Below, piece after piece: positions 49,177 to 60,705 of a stretch of DNA of 64,000 nt. Made by a program: the position numbers and the translations under genes. Source of the stretch: Amphirosellinia nigrospora. Its lineage: Eukaryota > Ascomycota > Sordariomycetes > Xylariales > Xylariaceae. Numbering within the stretch: position 1 is the stretch's first letter; every line of letters starts with the position of its first letter. Below the pieces are notes generated by a model that was not told the origin of the DNA, did not search any database, and saw only the letters and a list, made by a program, of their open reading frames with translations. The stretch lies in the NCBI GenBank assembly GCA_004123355.1, contig SCHM01000001.1, forward strand, positions 12,224,193-12,288,192, written 5' to 3'.

Positions 49177-49629
49177 ATGTCTGCTTCGCTAGCACCTGAA
49201 TGTAATGAGGTCAAAGAGTAGGGTTCTGGCGAGGCGGAAAACATAACTGAAACCAAAAGCTAACTCATTTTTGTCGTTTAGGCGATATGACACTTGTTTT
49301 TGAAGTGGTATAGCGAGAGTACGCCTGGTCCTGACTATCTAGGCTCTTGATATTTCGACTGAGTCCATCTACTAAGCTGTCTTCATAGAATACCTACGTG
49401 GGAATGGGAAGGCGGATAGCAATGAGTGCTTAAAACACTTCGAAGACTACCAGAAGTGCTTAAAGGTAGGTTGTCGATGCCGCTCTCTCGCATGCCAACT
49501 TATATTTGCCCACATTTCTGATTCGTCTTGGTAAAGGTTGCACTACAGAATCGCGGCATAGACAAGCTCCTGGCTGAAGCACGCGAAGACAATAAAGAAA
49601 ACGATGCCATACATATGAAACGGAAATGA
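49177..49629 (+). CDS. MDM35: MDM35, twin CX9C mitochondrial intermembrane-space protein
   Basis: Predicted 82 residues spread over four tiny exons: 49177-49217, 49282-49318, 49389-49465, 49537-49629. Mdm35 (TRIAP1 in animals) escorts Ups1/Ups2 lipid-transfer proteins in the mitochondrial intermembrane space. The text reads MSASLAPECNEVKERYDTC, FLKWYSEKYLRGN, ADSNECLKHFEDYQKCL and then GIDKLLAEAREDNKENDA. The cysteines form two CX9C motifs (C9/C19 and C41/C51), which Mia40 oxidises on import. All intron ends are GT..AG. One missing T in the T5 run 49297-49301 is needed to read FLKWY; with it the gene has exactly 83 codons. No exon is long enough to be noticed by open frame length. Divergent from RRP6. 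Confidence 0.9.
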
Positions 49630-51128
49630 ACGTCGTTTGATGGCCACGAACACGATGCCGAGCATCCGAAAGCTCAGTCAGCCAGGTACTTACCTAACCA
49701 CAGGAATTAGGTTAAAAATGATGAACATTCCCCATAACGGCAACAGGGCCAGCGATCAAATCCGCGGGGCACCTTGCTGACGTTGGCCAATTGGTATTGA
49801 TTGGCCCCGGGAGACACCCAAGAAAAAAGAGGCTGGCCTGAAGAGGTCATGGGCTTGGCCGGATTTTAATGGCTTGGCAATGGAGTAGGTGTCCGACGAC
49901 CGGGATGGTGATACGGTCAGCAGCAATACAGTCTACCCAAGTAGTCAGCAGGCAACAGTATGCCCAACTAGGTAGCCTACCTAGACACAGAAGTAGGTAT
50001 AATAGTATCTTAGCTATGGAATCTATTCCCACCTCATTTTTCTTCCTCTCTTCTCACTTTGCTTTCATGTGCTTGTCAGCTGCTTATGTCATCTATTGAC
50101 TCGCGCTAATGGTATGGATACATGCATGCGACTCTACTTTACTGGCGGATCTATCCGTTTCCAGCCCGCTCGAATTGAGCCCTCCGTGATGCCAATCTAC
50201 CGATGATGTCGTTGAGGGTGAATAGGTAAAGCCGTGGTGCTGAATCGAAGTATCTGAGGCATGCCTTGACAAGTATTGCCTATTTGCTGTCGAGGTGGGA
50301 TGGGAGTGGACCTGACGTTGGGGACACCCGGATAGCGCATAACTTCGAAAACTGGTACCTAGGTTAGGTACTAGGCTACAGGTAAGGTTTAGTACACTCC
50401 AGGGTGTCGGACAATTGGAGTTAGGCGTGCACGTTTTCTCGGCTACAGCCGTTCCCAACTTAACGATCTATGCGGCTCTTGTAAGGAAGGGCTGTTATCT
50501 CTTAGCGGGTCTATCTAGCGAAACGTGACTGATAGCACCCCCAAACTTGTGATTATCGCTGCCCTGTACGGCATACATCGCCAAGTCCATTACGCATGCA
50601 TGCTTGCTTCACTAATACAACCACCACCACAACCACCTCTACGTACGTATTTCACCTCTCTCCACCGACCGCATACATCTACCGATTGTCGAGGCTGTAC
50701 CAATACGACACCACCCTTGATCCTGCTCGACACTTCGCACCTCACACCGGCCATTGTAAACGATTACGCGCCGCCGCTATCCGACCCCGAATGCTCGTTA
50801 AAATTCTACCCAAATAGCACCTTTGCTCTCTAGCCAGAGGCAAGAGAAGGGGTAGGAAACGGGAAACGGGAGATAATAGATTGCGCTCCTGCTCGTCAAC
50901 TTCACGCATCTAGGATCGTACTCTCTGCATCGCTGAGCTGAGCATTTGCGCGAGGTTAGTTGGGAGACCTTGGTTTTGTCGTCTGCCAGCACCAAATAGT
51001 TCAGGAGCCTAGCTTCGCAGCTCCTGAGTCTGAACCGCCCACGAGCTGCTTTCATATGACACGTCGCTTCAGGGATGCTACTCGGTCGATGATAACCATT
51101 CCCTCCCTCGCCCACTCGCTCACCCTTT
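49630..51128. other. Intergenic stretch with short palindromes
   Basis: 1.5 kb without a convincing gene. CTAGGTAG-C-CTACCTAG at 49967-49983 and TACCTA-GGT-TAGGTA at 50356-50370 belong to the recurrent palindrome class of this window. A CAC/CCT-rich leader (50600-50800) precedes the small gene at 51129. Confidence 0.5.
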
Positions 51129-51546
51129 ATGCACCCTTTCTCCGTCCTGACCCTCGCCATCTTTGTAGCTGGCTACATAACCGCTCGATGGACCTGGTCA
51201 CTCGGCTATACGAGCTTGCCCTCTTTACCTGGGACAACGGTGTCATAGTGAGAACATTTCATAGCTTGCCGTGTTCCCTGTTCTCTGTCGTAGACAGCTA
51301 GCCAACCTACTTATGTGCCTAGTCTCGTCTTGCCCTAGGCTGCGCCTTCTGGAGTCTTGTGTTTCTTCTCCTTTTCGTACCTGTGCGACACATCGCGCTT
51401 AGCGAAGCTGATTTGGTATGCCTTTGCCACCCGCTGCAAAGACCCTCCTTTCTGCTCAGGCTAACGACGGATCCAGCACCCAAGATCACCGAGTCGGGGA
51501 ATCTCTGCTCGAGAACAGCTCAGGCGCAGAGGCTCCTTCTAGTTGA
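51129..51546 (+). CDS. Small two-helix membrane protein upstream of GPI1
   Basis: Predicted 91 residues, three exons (51129-51239, 51339-51415, 51460-51546). The N-terminus is a hydrophobic helix (FSVLTLAIFVAGYITA), then an amphipathic RWDLVTRLYELALFTWDNG, a second hydrophobic helix (FWSLVFLLLFVPVRHIA) and a hydrophilic tail ending GAEAPSS. One missing base in the GG at 51190-51191 is needed for RWDLV; with it the total is 92 codons. The first donor (GTGTCA) is weak and another join is possible. The stop lies only 21 nt before the GPI1 start codon on the same strand, so GPI1's promoter must overlap this gene. I do not recognise the family. Membrane location is inferred from hydrophobicity. 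Confidence 0.5.
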
Positions 51547-51567
51547 GGTGCTCTGACGCCATCTGAC

Positions 51568-53880
51568 ATGCCAGAGCACGATGGTCTGATGCGAGTATTT
51601 TGGCCGAGCGACATTGCAACATCTGATCTTCAGGGGTTCTGGTCGGCTGGAGGAACTCCGACTTAGATGTTGTTGTCGTGGCCGTTTTGGATCACGTCGA
51701 TGTGGGTAGACCTTGGCCTTTTGCCATTGCATGTATAATCGCGCCACTGACGTGTGTCTAGCCGAGAAGCGTCGAAAATGCACTGAAAACAGGGGTCTTG
51801 TTACGAAATGCCCGTCACCCTATCGCAAGAATATTCGAGCTCTGTGGCCAGGCATCTATGCATGTCCTTGGCTTGACAAATGCTGCGTTGGGTACCGTGT
51901 CCGACCCCTCGTGGGTCCAAGTGAACACGCACCCGTCTGAGCCGCGCCTACGAGTTACCTGCACCAGGGCATCGTCTATTCAGCAATTTTATTTGACAGG
52001 CCCAATCCTCGTCGAATGCAGTATATATCTTTGAACCCGATTGCCCTCTCTCTAAGCGACAAAAATGAAACATCGTGCGCCAGTTTTCACGAGTCTGACG
52101 TAGAAGACGACAAACAGGAGCAGAAGAGTAAACGGAAGTCCCACCACTTGGTTGAGAAAATAAAACAACATTCAGTTGTTCGGCATCCCCGTCCTCTAAG
52201 GATAGAGCTTTGGCAAAGATCGTGAATCAAATCAACTGGGCTTGGGAGCTCGAGCATTTATTACAGAGAAATGTGTCTCTCATTGGCCCTCGCCCCAAGC
52301 GGACCCTCAGCGTGTCAGAACGTGTAGTAGAGCAGGCTACGACTATGAGAGACACAGCAGTGTTATGGGTCTGGATATGATCATTATCTATGTATTCCCC
52401 GTAATTCGACGAGCATTCATAACCACCCTCCTGGTGCACAGACTTGCTGCGGAGGCGCTTCTTTTAATCCTGGAATGGCGTCTGCGTCCACATCCCCTGC
52501 TCTCAAGGACATATCGGCGACAGCTCAGCAAGTGGAAATCCGCCTCCTGCAATTTTGTTATTGGCCCATGCAATATGTTAAGCTGCGCCTACGAAAAAAC
52601 GACTGGGATAGTGTCACGACGAGCCATCCTGATTATATACGTTTCTACAACAGCTTGTGGCTTGTAGCAACGACGTGATAATAGGCATTGCCTTGGGGTC
52701 CTACATCATCGAGAACGCTGAGTGGGCGGCAGATATGATTAATATGCTTCTAGGCCAGTATACCATTACCGCCTTACAGAACAGCATATCATGGCTCATG
52801 GGTTGGCCAGCTGGATTGAAACTCAACAGCGAATTAGCCTTGTTTCTTGGCGACTTGTTCTTATGGGTAATTGACTATTGGTCCAGTTGTGCCCAGACTT
52901 TAGAACCCCTGTTGCCACAGATTATATGGTTTATTGGTTTCTCGAGCTTTGCTGGAGCTAGTATGCCTATTGCCTTGTTGTCCGATCTACTATCGGCGCT
53001 CACCCTTCACATTTACTCATTCTATCTCGCCTCGGCACGGATATTTCACTGGCAGTTGACAATCCTGCTCTCATTGTTTCAACTCTTTCGAGGGAAGAAG
53101 TATAATGTCCTGCGAAACCGAGTCGATTCCTGTGATTACGATCTAGATCAGCTACTTGTTGGCACCATCTTATTCACTCTACTCTTCTTCTTGCTACCCA
53201 CCGTCATTGTATTCTACCTGAACTTCGCTCTCGCGCGTATGGTCATCATATTGCTCAAGGCCGTGTTTGATACCATGTTGTCGTGTTTAAACCATTTCCC
53301 CCTATTCGCCCTAATGCTGAGGGCCAAGGACCCTCGACGTCTACCTGGTAATTTCATGTTGTTCTTGCCATCAACTAATATACTGACACGGGATAGGTGG
53401 AATTCGTTTCGAACTTCGTGATACCCATAATAGACATAACGTTAATTCAACCTCGATATCATCCTCGTCGTTTCTCTCCCCATTGTCACTGATCATCTAA
53501 AGGTAATATAAAGCGGTATTGGTTATTGATGTCGTATTATTACTAATGCGATACAGCCGATCCCTCTCGAGTTCACCGCCATGTTTCATCAATACTTCCA
53601 GATGGGCAATCGACTCCGCAAGCACTATTTATCACCCAGTGTGCTTTTCTGTCTGGTCACTGGACGTTTCGTCCCACCTATACACAGAAAAAACTTGTAC
53701 TCATTACAGTACAGTATGCTCCCTGCTCGCCGGGCAGGTATCATGGAGATTTGGGAAGCGCTGAATTCGCTGCCAGCTAAGAAGCCTGTGGGATTGCATC
53801 CCTATGGCCTGGCAACCAACACTGCTATGCTGAATGGACGACGACAAATAAATGGACGCGCAACACGAGGTTTGAGATAG
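51568..53880 (+). CDS. GPI1: GPI1, subunit of the GPI-GlcNAc transferase
   Basis: Gpi1 (PIG-Q) belongs to the ER-membrane complex that adds GlcNAc to phosphatidylinositol, the first step of GPI-anchor synthesis. Predicted 718 residues in four exons (51568-51701, 51762-53347, 53397-53502, 53557-53880). Hallmarks: LMRVFWPSD and LVGWRNSDLDV near the N-terminus, ARHPIARIFELCGQ, and the Gpi1 core WLMGWPAGLKLNSELA, LGDLFLWVIDYWSS, GFSSFAGASMPIALLSDLLS, FRGKKYNVLRNRVDSCDYDL, with several membrane helices and the C-terminal VTGRFVPPIHRKNLYSLQYS. Seven one-base losses: G4 51633-51636, 51998-52003, 52219-52222, about 52377, about 52480, about 52668 and C4 53478-53481. With them the length is 719 codons. 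Confidence 0.93.
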
Positions 53881-55212
53881 GAAATAATCTAGTCGACCCT
53901 CAGGTGGGTTGCAAATGGCGTTCTTCTAAAGGGCATTTATTTAGATGATGTGACGGAGTAGCGCTACATCAAATAGAGCATACCGGAACGGATTAGGAAG
54001 CACATACACATTTAAGCTTGCCAGCGAGCTGAGTATTGTCGGGTAGCTTATTAGGCTACTATAACTCCATAAATATGCTTGACGAATTAAATAAGGTGAA
54101 GCACATTGAATGCATGGTATGATTATCGTTTTGACGGCACTTGTTATTGTCGTATATGTCACGGATCTCGCACTGAGCTCGCGAAATACTACACAACGAG
54201 GCTGAAGCAGTCGTACGAAGTTATCGTAAGTCTTAGTGAGTTATCGAAAGCTAAAATTGAACACCGAGACATATAAACTCCGGCTATACGGGTCTCAATT
54301 CAGGTATACGGGAGTCCGCAAAGCCATAAGAAAAATAGGAGGAAATTCGGGCATAAAAAGGCACGGAATTCTGCTGCTTAGAGAATAGAAACTTAGATCT
54401 TCATGGTACCCTTTGGCACCTTAGTTAATTATTACTCAATTGAAGAATTTCAAGCCCTCTATCTGAGCAGTCTATATTATGGAATCAATCAACACTTATT
54501 AGGATATCACGTGCTTGGGCCTTTAAACTGCTCAGCTACCTAGGCATAGACGCAGCGTTAGAGATCTAAATCTAGGTCCATGAACTATGACATCTCTAGA
54601 CTTGACAAGGCTATTCCAAGGCAAAGTCAGCACGGATAGTGCTGCTAATGTTTAGCACAGACATATACACTCCTGACTCCAACTTGTCTCTCACATCATT
54701 CTATCTGATGCATGGGTTTGTACATTGCGGTGTGAGGCGCGTGAGCAGTTTATTTGCCCTGACTTATGTCAGCAGGCTTTGACTCGGTGTTCTGAATCGC
54801 GCCTGACGTAGTCTTACTGCACGATACTATCAATGCTTGACTAGCTGTCACCAAGAACGATTCTGATTTTGGCTCCACCCTTTCGTAACCCACCATGTGC
54901 CTCCGAGCGCGCGTATCCCGCCCATATGGCGCTATTCATTAGCAGGTCGGACTACATATACCTGGCCACACTGCCGGCTCATAAGCGCCAGCCCTTGCCG
55001 CCTCGGTTGATTTCGCTGTAATGATGCCTTTCGGATAGATAACGCATTACTCCATTTACAAACTAACATATATTGTAGGGGTGGAGAGTACTCATAGGCC
55101 CAAACAGAAAAGGCACCCTTGTGCTTCGGGACTATACACTATTGCTACAACCACTTGGTCCAATACCAAATGTCGAGTCACAACTTGACCTCTACTCCTT
55201 TTGTACCATACC

Positions 55213-55246
<34 letters not shown>

Positions 55247-55935
55247 ATGATACTTCAATCTTGTTGAGACATCCCGAGGTCATTTTGGCTACCTTATGAT
55301 TCTTATCGTATTCAGAATAGTGACCAGTAGTGCACGAGAAGGGTCAGATGGTTCATTCCCGCAACGCATGTGATTGTGCTACCTCTAGCCTAGAAACTAG
55401 ATGCTAGCTACAAAATCGACGCCCCTTGTGTCTATCATAGTGCAACATTTGAAAGATGACAGCGAAGTGTATGTTTCTCTGCTATTGAATGAGGAATGTT
55501 ATCTGTCAGAGTTGCGGCATGTTAGTTGACCTTGCGTGAAACCGTCGTGGATTATTTTGCCTCCTAACACATGTCGATCCCGATGGCGTATGTGGCAGCA
55601 ATTTTCCCCCAACTACTTGCTATTTGTACGTGGTAGACTCTAGTTTAAAACCTCTGCTTGTCGTCTGATAGCCGGATAGCATTAGTCACGGGACCTAAAT
55701 ATTTAAGCCCATGACTACGTAGTTGCTGGATAATAGTGAGAATTGCGCCTTGCTTGTTGCCCAAAATAGGGGCGAGGCGGCTCTACGAGGTGATATCAAT
55801 ATTTCGGTAATACAATTCAGTTAAGACAATGCCACAACGACGACGCCAACGCCCCTTATCGAGTTTGACTAGGACATCCGACATTGTTTAGTAGATAGAA
55901 GCCCGTGTATGAATACTTGGGGCATAGTACATCCA
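53881..55935. other. Gene-poor stretch with AT-rich DNA and a microsatellite
   Basis: 2.1 kb with no supported gene. 54180-54400 has two short basic open frames that look like decayed repeat coding sequence, but nothing can be named. A compound microsatellite is at 55213-55246. Confidence 0.5.
55213..55246 (+). repeat. Compound microsatellite (AT)8(GT)9
   Basis: Eight AT units run directly into nine GT units in an intergenic zone. Likely length-variable. Confidence 0.9.
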
Positions 55936-58830
55936 TCACGCCGCCGAGCATACATGGTTTATCTGCTCGATTAACTCGTGTATTCGATATGGTTCGTCGT
56001 TACCCCGTCCTATGTAATTATATCAGTAAGAAGCTCTCAATGACCGAGGAATTAACCACATACCATCGATTTGATTGTGTCGTTGACCTGGGCATGGCGG
56101 ACGTTGGCAGTCACCCCAACAATGGGATATGACCGCTGAGCTCTCCTACGGATTCCCGCCGGCGAACCTCTTTTGTGAATTCAATGCCGTCCATGATAGG
56201 CATCTCGATATCACACAATATCACGTCGAAATTGGTGGGTCGTCCCGGCGTCCGTTGGGGAGCATGGCGTCGAGGGCCTCCTTTCCATGGTTGGCGGCCC
56301 GTACTGAGAACCCGTGGTTCTTCAGCTGCTTACAGAGTACTCGCTGGTTGATGAGATTATCCTCAATGACTAAAACTGACCTTTGCTCCGTTTCTCCCGT
56401 GCTGGGCTTGAGCGGGCTTCTCGAGCATACTTCATTATTGGGCGTTGCAGATCGGGATGGTGCGCCCGGGCTCGTTGTCTTTTGGGCCTTGACGTAGAAA
56501 GCGAATGTGCTACCGACGCCGGGTGTACTTCTGACGCCAATCTGTCCATCTAGCATTTCTGTAATCTGTCGAGAGATAAACAAGCCGAGACCGGAGCCTC
56601 CGTAGTCAGCATAGGTTTTTGGCGAAGCTTGTGCGAACCGATCAAATAAATGCGCTTTTTGGTCCTCTGTGAGGCCTATCCCAGTATCTGTCACAGAGAA
56701 TGACAAGAAGATATCTGAGCGAATTTCGGCTATGCTGTTGATACTAGTAGGAGTCGGGACCGGGCGAGGTGTCCTAGCACGGTACTGGTGTGGGACATAT
56801 TCGATCCACAAAGAGCGTCTGAAGTCGGTCTTCTTTTATGGGCGGATACTTTGATAGTAATCTTTTTGTCAATGGATTCCTTCGTGAACTTGACGGCGTT
56901 GGTCACTAGGTTGATAATGATTTGAAGGAACCTTTTGGAATCTAACATAACCCAGTGCGCACCAATAATTTCGAGCGATCTATCCTCGATCATTTCCAAG
57001 GCGATACCAGTAGCTCTGAGCTCAAGCTCAGGGATCTTAAGTGATGACTTGACGAGCGACATAAGATCCACTGGGCTTGGCGATATGAGCAGAAGGTCGG
57101 AGTCGAGCTTCGACAATGTCAACACATCGTCGACGATCTGCTTTTGATGGTGTACGCAATACATAATTGTCTTCGCGGCATCAACCGCACTGTCGAGCTC
57201 TTTCTTTAATGCTCGTCGAAGCGGCGTAACAGCTGCAGGTAGATGTGATTCGTGAGTTATCGTATCCAGAGCGGCTTGCGCAACTTTCATAGTATCAACA
57301 ACTTCTTCTCCGCAGTGGAGAACTGCAGAGAGAGGGTTGCGGATCTCATGACTGATCATGTCGATAAACTTCTCCTGTTGGCTGTTTAAACGTATTGCTT
57401 CCTCCACCTTATCGGAGAGGACTACAATAACTGGAGTCAGTTATTGCTATTAAGAGGCTTTAACAAGTTCCAAACACGATCTCGTCCCCCAAAAAGAAAT
57501 ATTGCACTCTCAAAGTTGCTAAAACAAGGGGAGCTGGATTAGAGAATTACACAACCTTTGGTCGTCATTTTCTGGGCACTTATGTCCGTAACCCAGAAAT
57601 CGATATACTTTAGAATGCCATCCTCCCCAAAATTCGAAAAACCAGTAGCAAGAAGGTAGGTGTCGTTGACGAAAGTTCGACCGCCTTCAGATATCGTGTA
57701 TGTTTTGTTTTTTAGCCGAAATTCACAGGCTGTCGGGCGTGTGTCCGTCTGCAATGTCCGGAAAAATTCTTTGAGAACGTCAATGTCGCCGTCGTTGATG
57801 AACGGTAGCCACGGCTGTGGCGTGCGCGGCATTCGCTCACGGGTAAAGCCATAATATGCGCGCCATGCGTCATTTCCATAGAGAACGTACCCGTCCTTAT
57901 CTGTTCGGGAAACTCCCAGCGGACAGTGCTCGGCGAAATTGAACTCGCTCCGCTCAAGATCAAGTATCATTTGTCTTGTTAACTGGGCCTCACGTTCAGT
58001 TTGACGTTGGCGCATGATAGACTTTGTCAAATCTGTTGGCATTCCGTACGAACCCAAGACTTCCCCATTCTTTCCCATAACCGGAACCAGCTTCCAGTCT
58101 ATATGGACTTCTTCAAGCATGCCATCCTTCTCTACGGGTATCATTTCTGCCTCGCCTTGGGCGGGGAGGCCGTTCTGGCGTTGCTCGGTGACGGACTTGC
58201 CGAAAATCCTCCAAACTTCAGGGAATTGGTCCTCGGCCGCCATGCCGATCCTTTCTAGATGATCATCTGTCATGAAAGGCAGAGACGCCTCGTTGTATAT
58301 GATCGAATTGGATTTGCCCCAAAAGAGAATAGATGCTCTCGTATCTGCCATCATGAATCGAACCACTACCCCGAGAATTAGTGATACTTCTCAATGTGTT
58401 GCGTAAGGACTTCAAAATTTTAGGAGCGGTTACAGACACATGTCCTAGAGCAACCGATGTTTCTTTTTTATTAATGGCAAATGATAGACTGCGAGTTGAT
58501 ATTACTCACTCTGGGCCAATTCAGGATCCCAGTTGTCCCGAGGGCCAAATTGGGTCTTGGCCCAGTTCACGTTCTCCAGTAGGTGTTCAAAAGAGGGTGC
58601 TGCCTGTCGTTGGTGGTTGCCATTCGACAGAGCCGTGATATCGCAGCCTCCGAGTCCACTCTGTCGATTCCCAGTAACTCCATCATGAGAGATACTGTCG
58701 ATACTACCAAACCCCCGATTCGTGTAATAGCGGATGGGGGATAGCCGTCCAACATTCCGTGAGACTGGATGTGAGCACATAGAGGTTTACCACGAGAAAA
58801 GGCGTGCGGTGCTTCCAAGCCGACACTCAT
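55936..58830 (-). CDS. PAS-containing hybrid histidine kinase
   Basis: Predicted 862 residues in four exons (58510-58830, 57556-58386, 56064-57421, 55936-56009). Order: N-terminal sensor with PSFEHLLENVNWAK; two PAS/PAC regions (SILFWGKSNSIIYNEASL; CPLGVSRTDKDGYVLYGNDAWR); HisKA with phosphorylated His in FIDMISHEIRNPLSAV; HATPase with N box INLVTNAVKFT, G1 DTGIGLT and G2 GGSGLGLFI; and a receiver domain with VLVIEDN, the phospho-acceptor Asp in ILCDIEMPIMDG, and Lys in TKPYR. It should pass phosphate to a histidine phosphotransfer protein. Breaks of one missing base: G5 58736-58740, T4 56834-56837, about 56229-56242, about 56119-56130 and about 55988-55995. With five bases the total is 863 codons. 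The signal sensed is unknown. Confidence 0.88.
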
Positions 58831-60705
58831 CGTGCCAATAGTACGATAAAGTTTAATGAGAGACTCGCTAGATGTGGAATGAGAGGGTTAGGTTTGTTTG
58901 TTTGTTTTCAATGCCAATTATGAATCAATTGAATTGCACATAACTACCCCAAAAAGAGACGAAATAGAGCTCGGATGCTGCTCCGACATGGAACTAACCT
59001 AAACTAAATACAGATAGTTCGAAGAGCGATTATGAATCGTTGTAGCCTCCAGTGGCGATTTTGGAACGCTCAAGATCTAAGCTATTGAAGTTTATACTGA
59101 CATCGAACCTAGAACCGCTGGAGTTAGGTCGGGAGTCCATCACAAGGATGTGTCTCTTCACCTACCTGGTGCCTTGGTAGGTAGCGTATGCCATAAATGA
59201 TATACTAGAGAGGTTCGATAAGCAACTACATATTACCTACCTAGGTACTTAAGTATATAATATGGACAGGTAGGTACGTACATGATGAGAATTGCACCAA
59301 AGCCAAAAGGTTGGCGAAGTATGTATATTTAATTATCCATCCAGGTATGTGGCCATCGAGAGGTACGCAGTTCTGACAGGTCGTTCAAGGATACCTTTGG
59401 GCCAAACTCTAAAAATGGTCGACTCGAGTTGGTTCCTCGAGGCGTCTTTTATGACTCGACATAAAGTGCTGCTATACGATTTCGTGGATATGGATGGATG
59501 CACTAATAGAGCGAAGGGGGGGGTTGTCCTGGGAGACGATCACGATGATGGTCACGGAATTTCAACATGGTCTCAGATATATAATATTCTTTTAAACATC
59601 ATACTGTCGAGACAATCTCAGAACCAAAACGGCCTCGAACTTTAAAAACGACCCCCAGTCAAGAGTGGTCTCGGGCAGGGCCTGTGCACTAAAACACCGG
59701 GTTGAATTATTACTTCTTCCATTTACATGATATGCTCAAGCGCCAAAGAAAGTTAAGAAAATTTAAAAATGAATATAATACGAAGGTTATTACGCGTACA
59801 AGGTAACTGCTTTAATTATAATTATATAGTTGTAGTTCTAGTAGATACTGGGTAGTTGCAAGTAGTTGTTGCTGTTGTTTTTAAGGGGGCGGTGTGGTGT
59901 GGCCAGAACCCAGGTCGATTCTGGCCTCACATTTTGATGTGTGGAAATCAAATCGTGAGTTCCGAGCAGAGTGGGTCGAACAAAACTCCACACACGTAGC
60001 CAACACCACCTAAACTCTACCTTTTCAACTATCAATAACTACGTCAAAGAAATCATCAAAAAAGGAAAGAGATATCGAATAGATAGAATTAATTAACGCG
60101 GTTCTTATAGTATCGCTTTTATCTTTAGATCTTTTAAAATAAAAAAGCTATTTAACGTTAAGAAATTACTAATATATTATAACTCTATATATAAATAACT
60201 AGCGAAATAATAGTTCAAGTAAAACAAAGTTTCAGTAATATTAGTAATTATTACTTAAATAATAGCCAGCAACTTGAATTGTACTTTTACGATTTATTTG
60301 TGTTGATTTGTGAACTTTATGGCGGCTTTGGTACGTGTGTGGAGTCTTGTTCGAGGGGGTTCTGTTCCGAGAATCCGACCTGCCTCGCGCTAGTGTGGTC
60401 TCGATTCTAAAATAAAAGATGCTAAAAGGCGGCATAGTGGGGCTACCAGTACGTTGTCCCTTCTGATTCGCGCATCTTGGTTATCAGCTGCGGGGTTTGT
60501 GCGGGGCATGCTTCAACGCTAGAAATCTCAGCCCAATGCCTCATTGCTTTTTCAGCGCTCCTCTTCCGAGACCAAACAACGAATGAATTCTAAGACCCCC
60601 GGCTTGAGAGCAAAACTGTCTTTCTGCGCAGCCCAAGTAATACAACACCCGACCTCTCTTCTATTCAATCTAGGCGACGATCCAGTTCGTCCTAAATTAG
60701 CCATC
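58831..60705. other. Intergenic stretch with AT-rich repeat remnant
   Basis: 1.9 kb. It includes a TACCTAGGTA palindrome at 59238-59247 and an AT-rich core (about 60005-60300) flanked by inverted repeats (listed separately). No gene is supported. Confidence 0.5.
59976..60354. mobile_element. Possible decayed TIR element
   Basis: TCGAACAAAACTCCACACAC.. (59976-59998) and its inverted partner (60332-60354) match in 22 of 23 bases. Similarity continues weakly outward on both sides (towards 59880 and 60440). The 333-nt interior is very AT-rich. This fits a small inverted-repeat transposon that has decayed, but the true ends and any target duplication were not found. Confidence 0.45.

Noticed and set aside
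50525-50833. Plus-strand open frame of 102 codons
   Set aside because: Low-complexity Pro/Thr/His content typical of CT- and AC-rich leader DNA; no motif.
58345-58370. tRNA B-box-like GGTTCGATTC on the minus strand
   Set aside because: Lies inside the histidine kinase coding exon and has no A box or cloverleaf around it.
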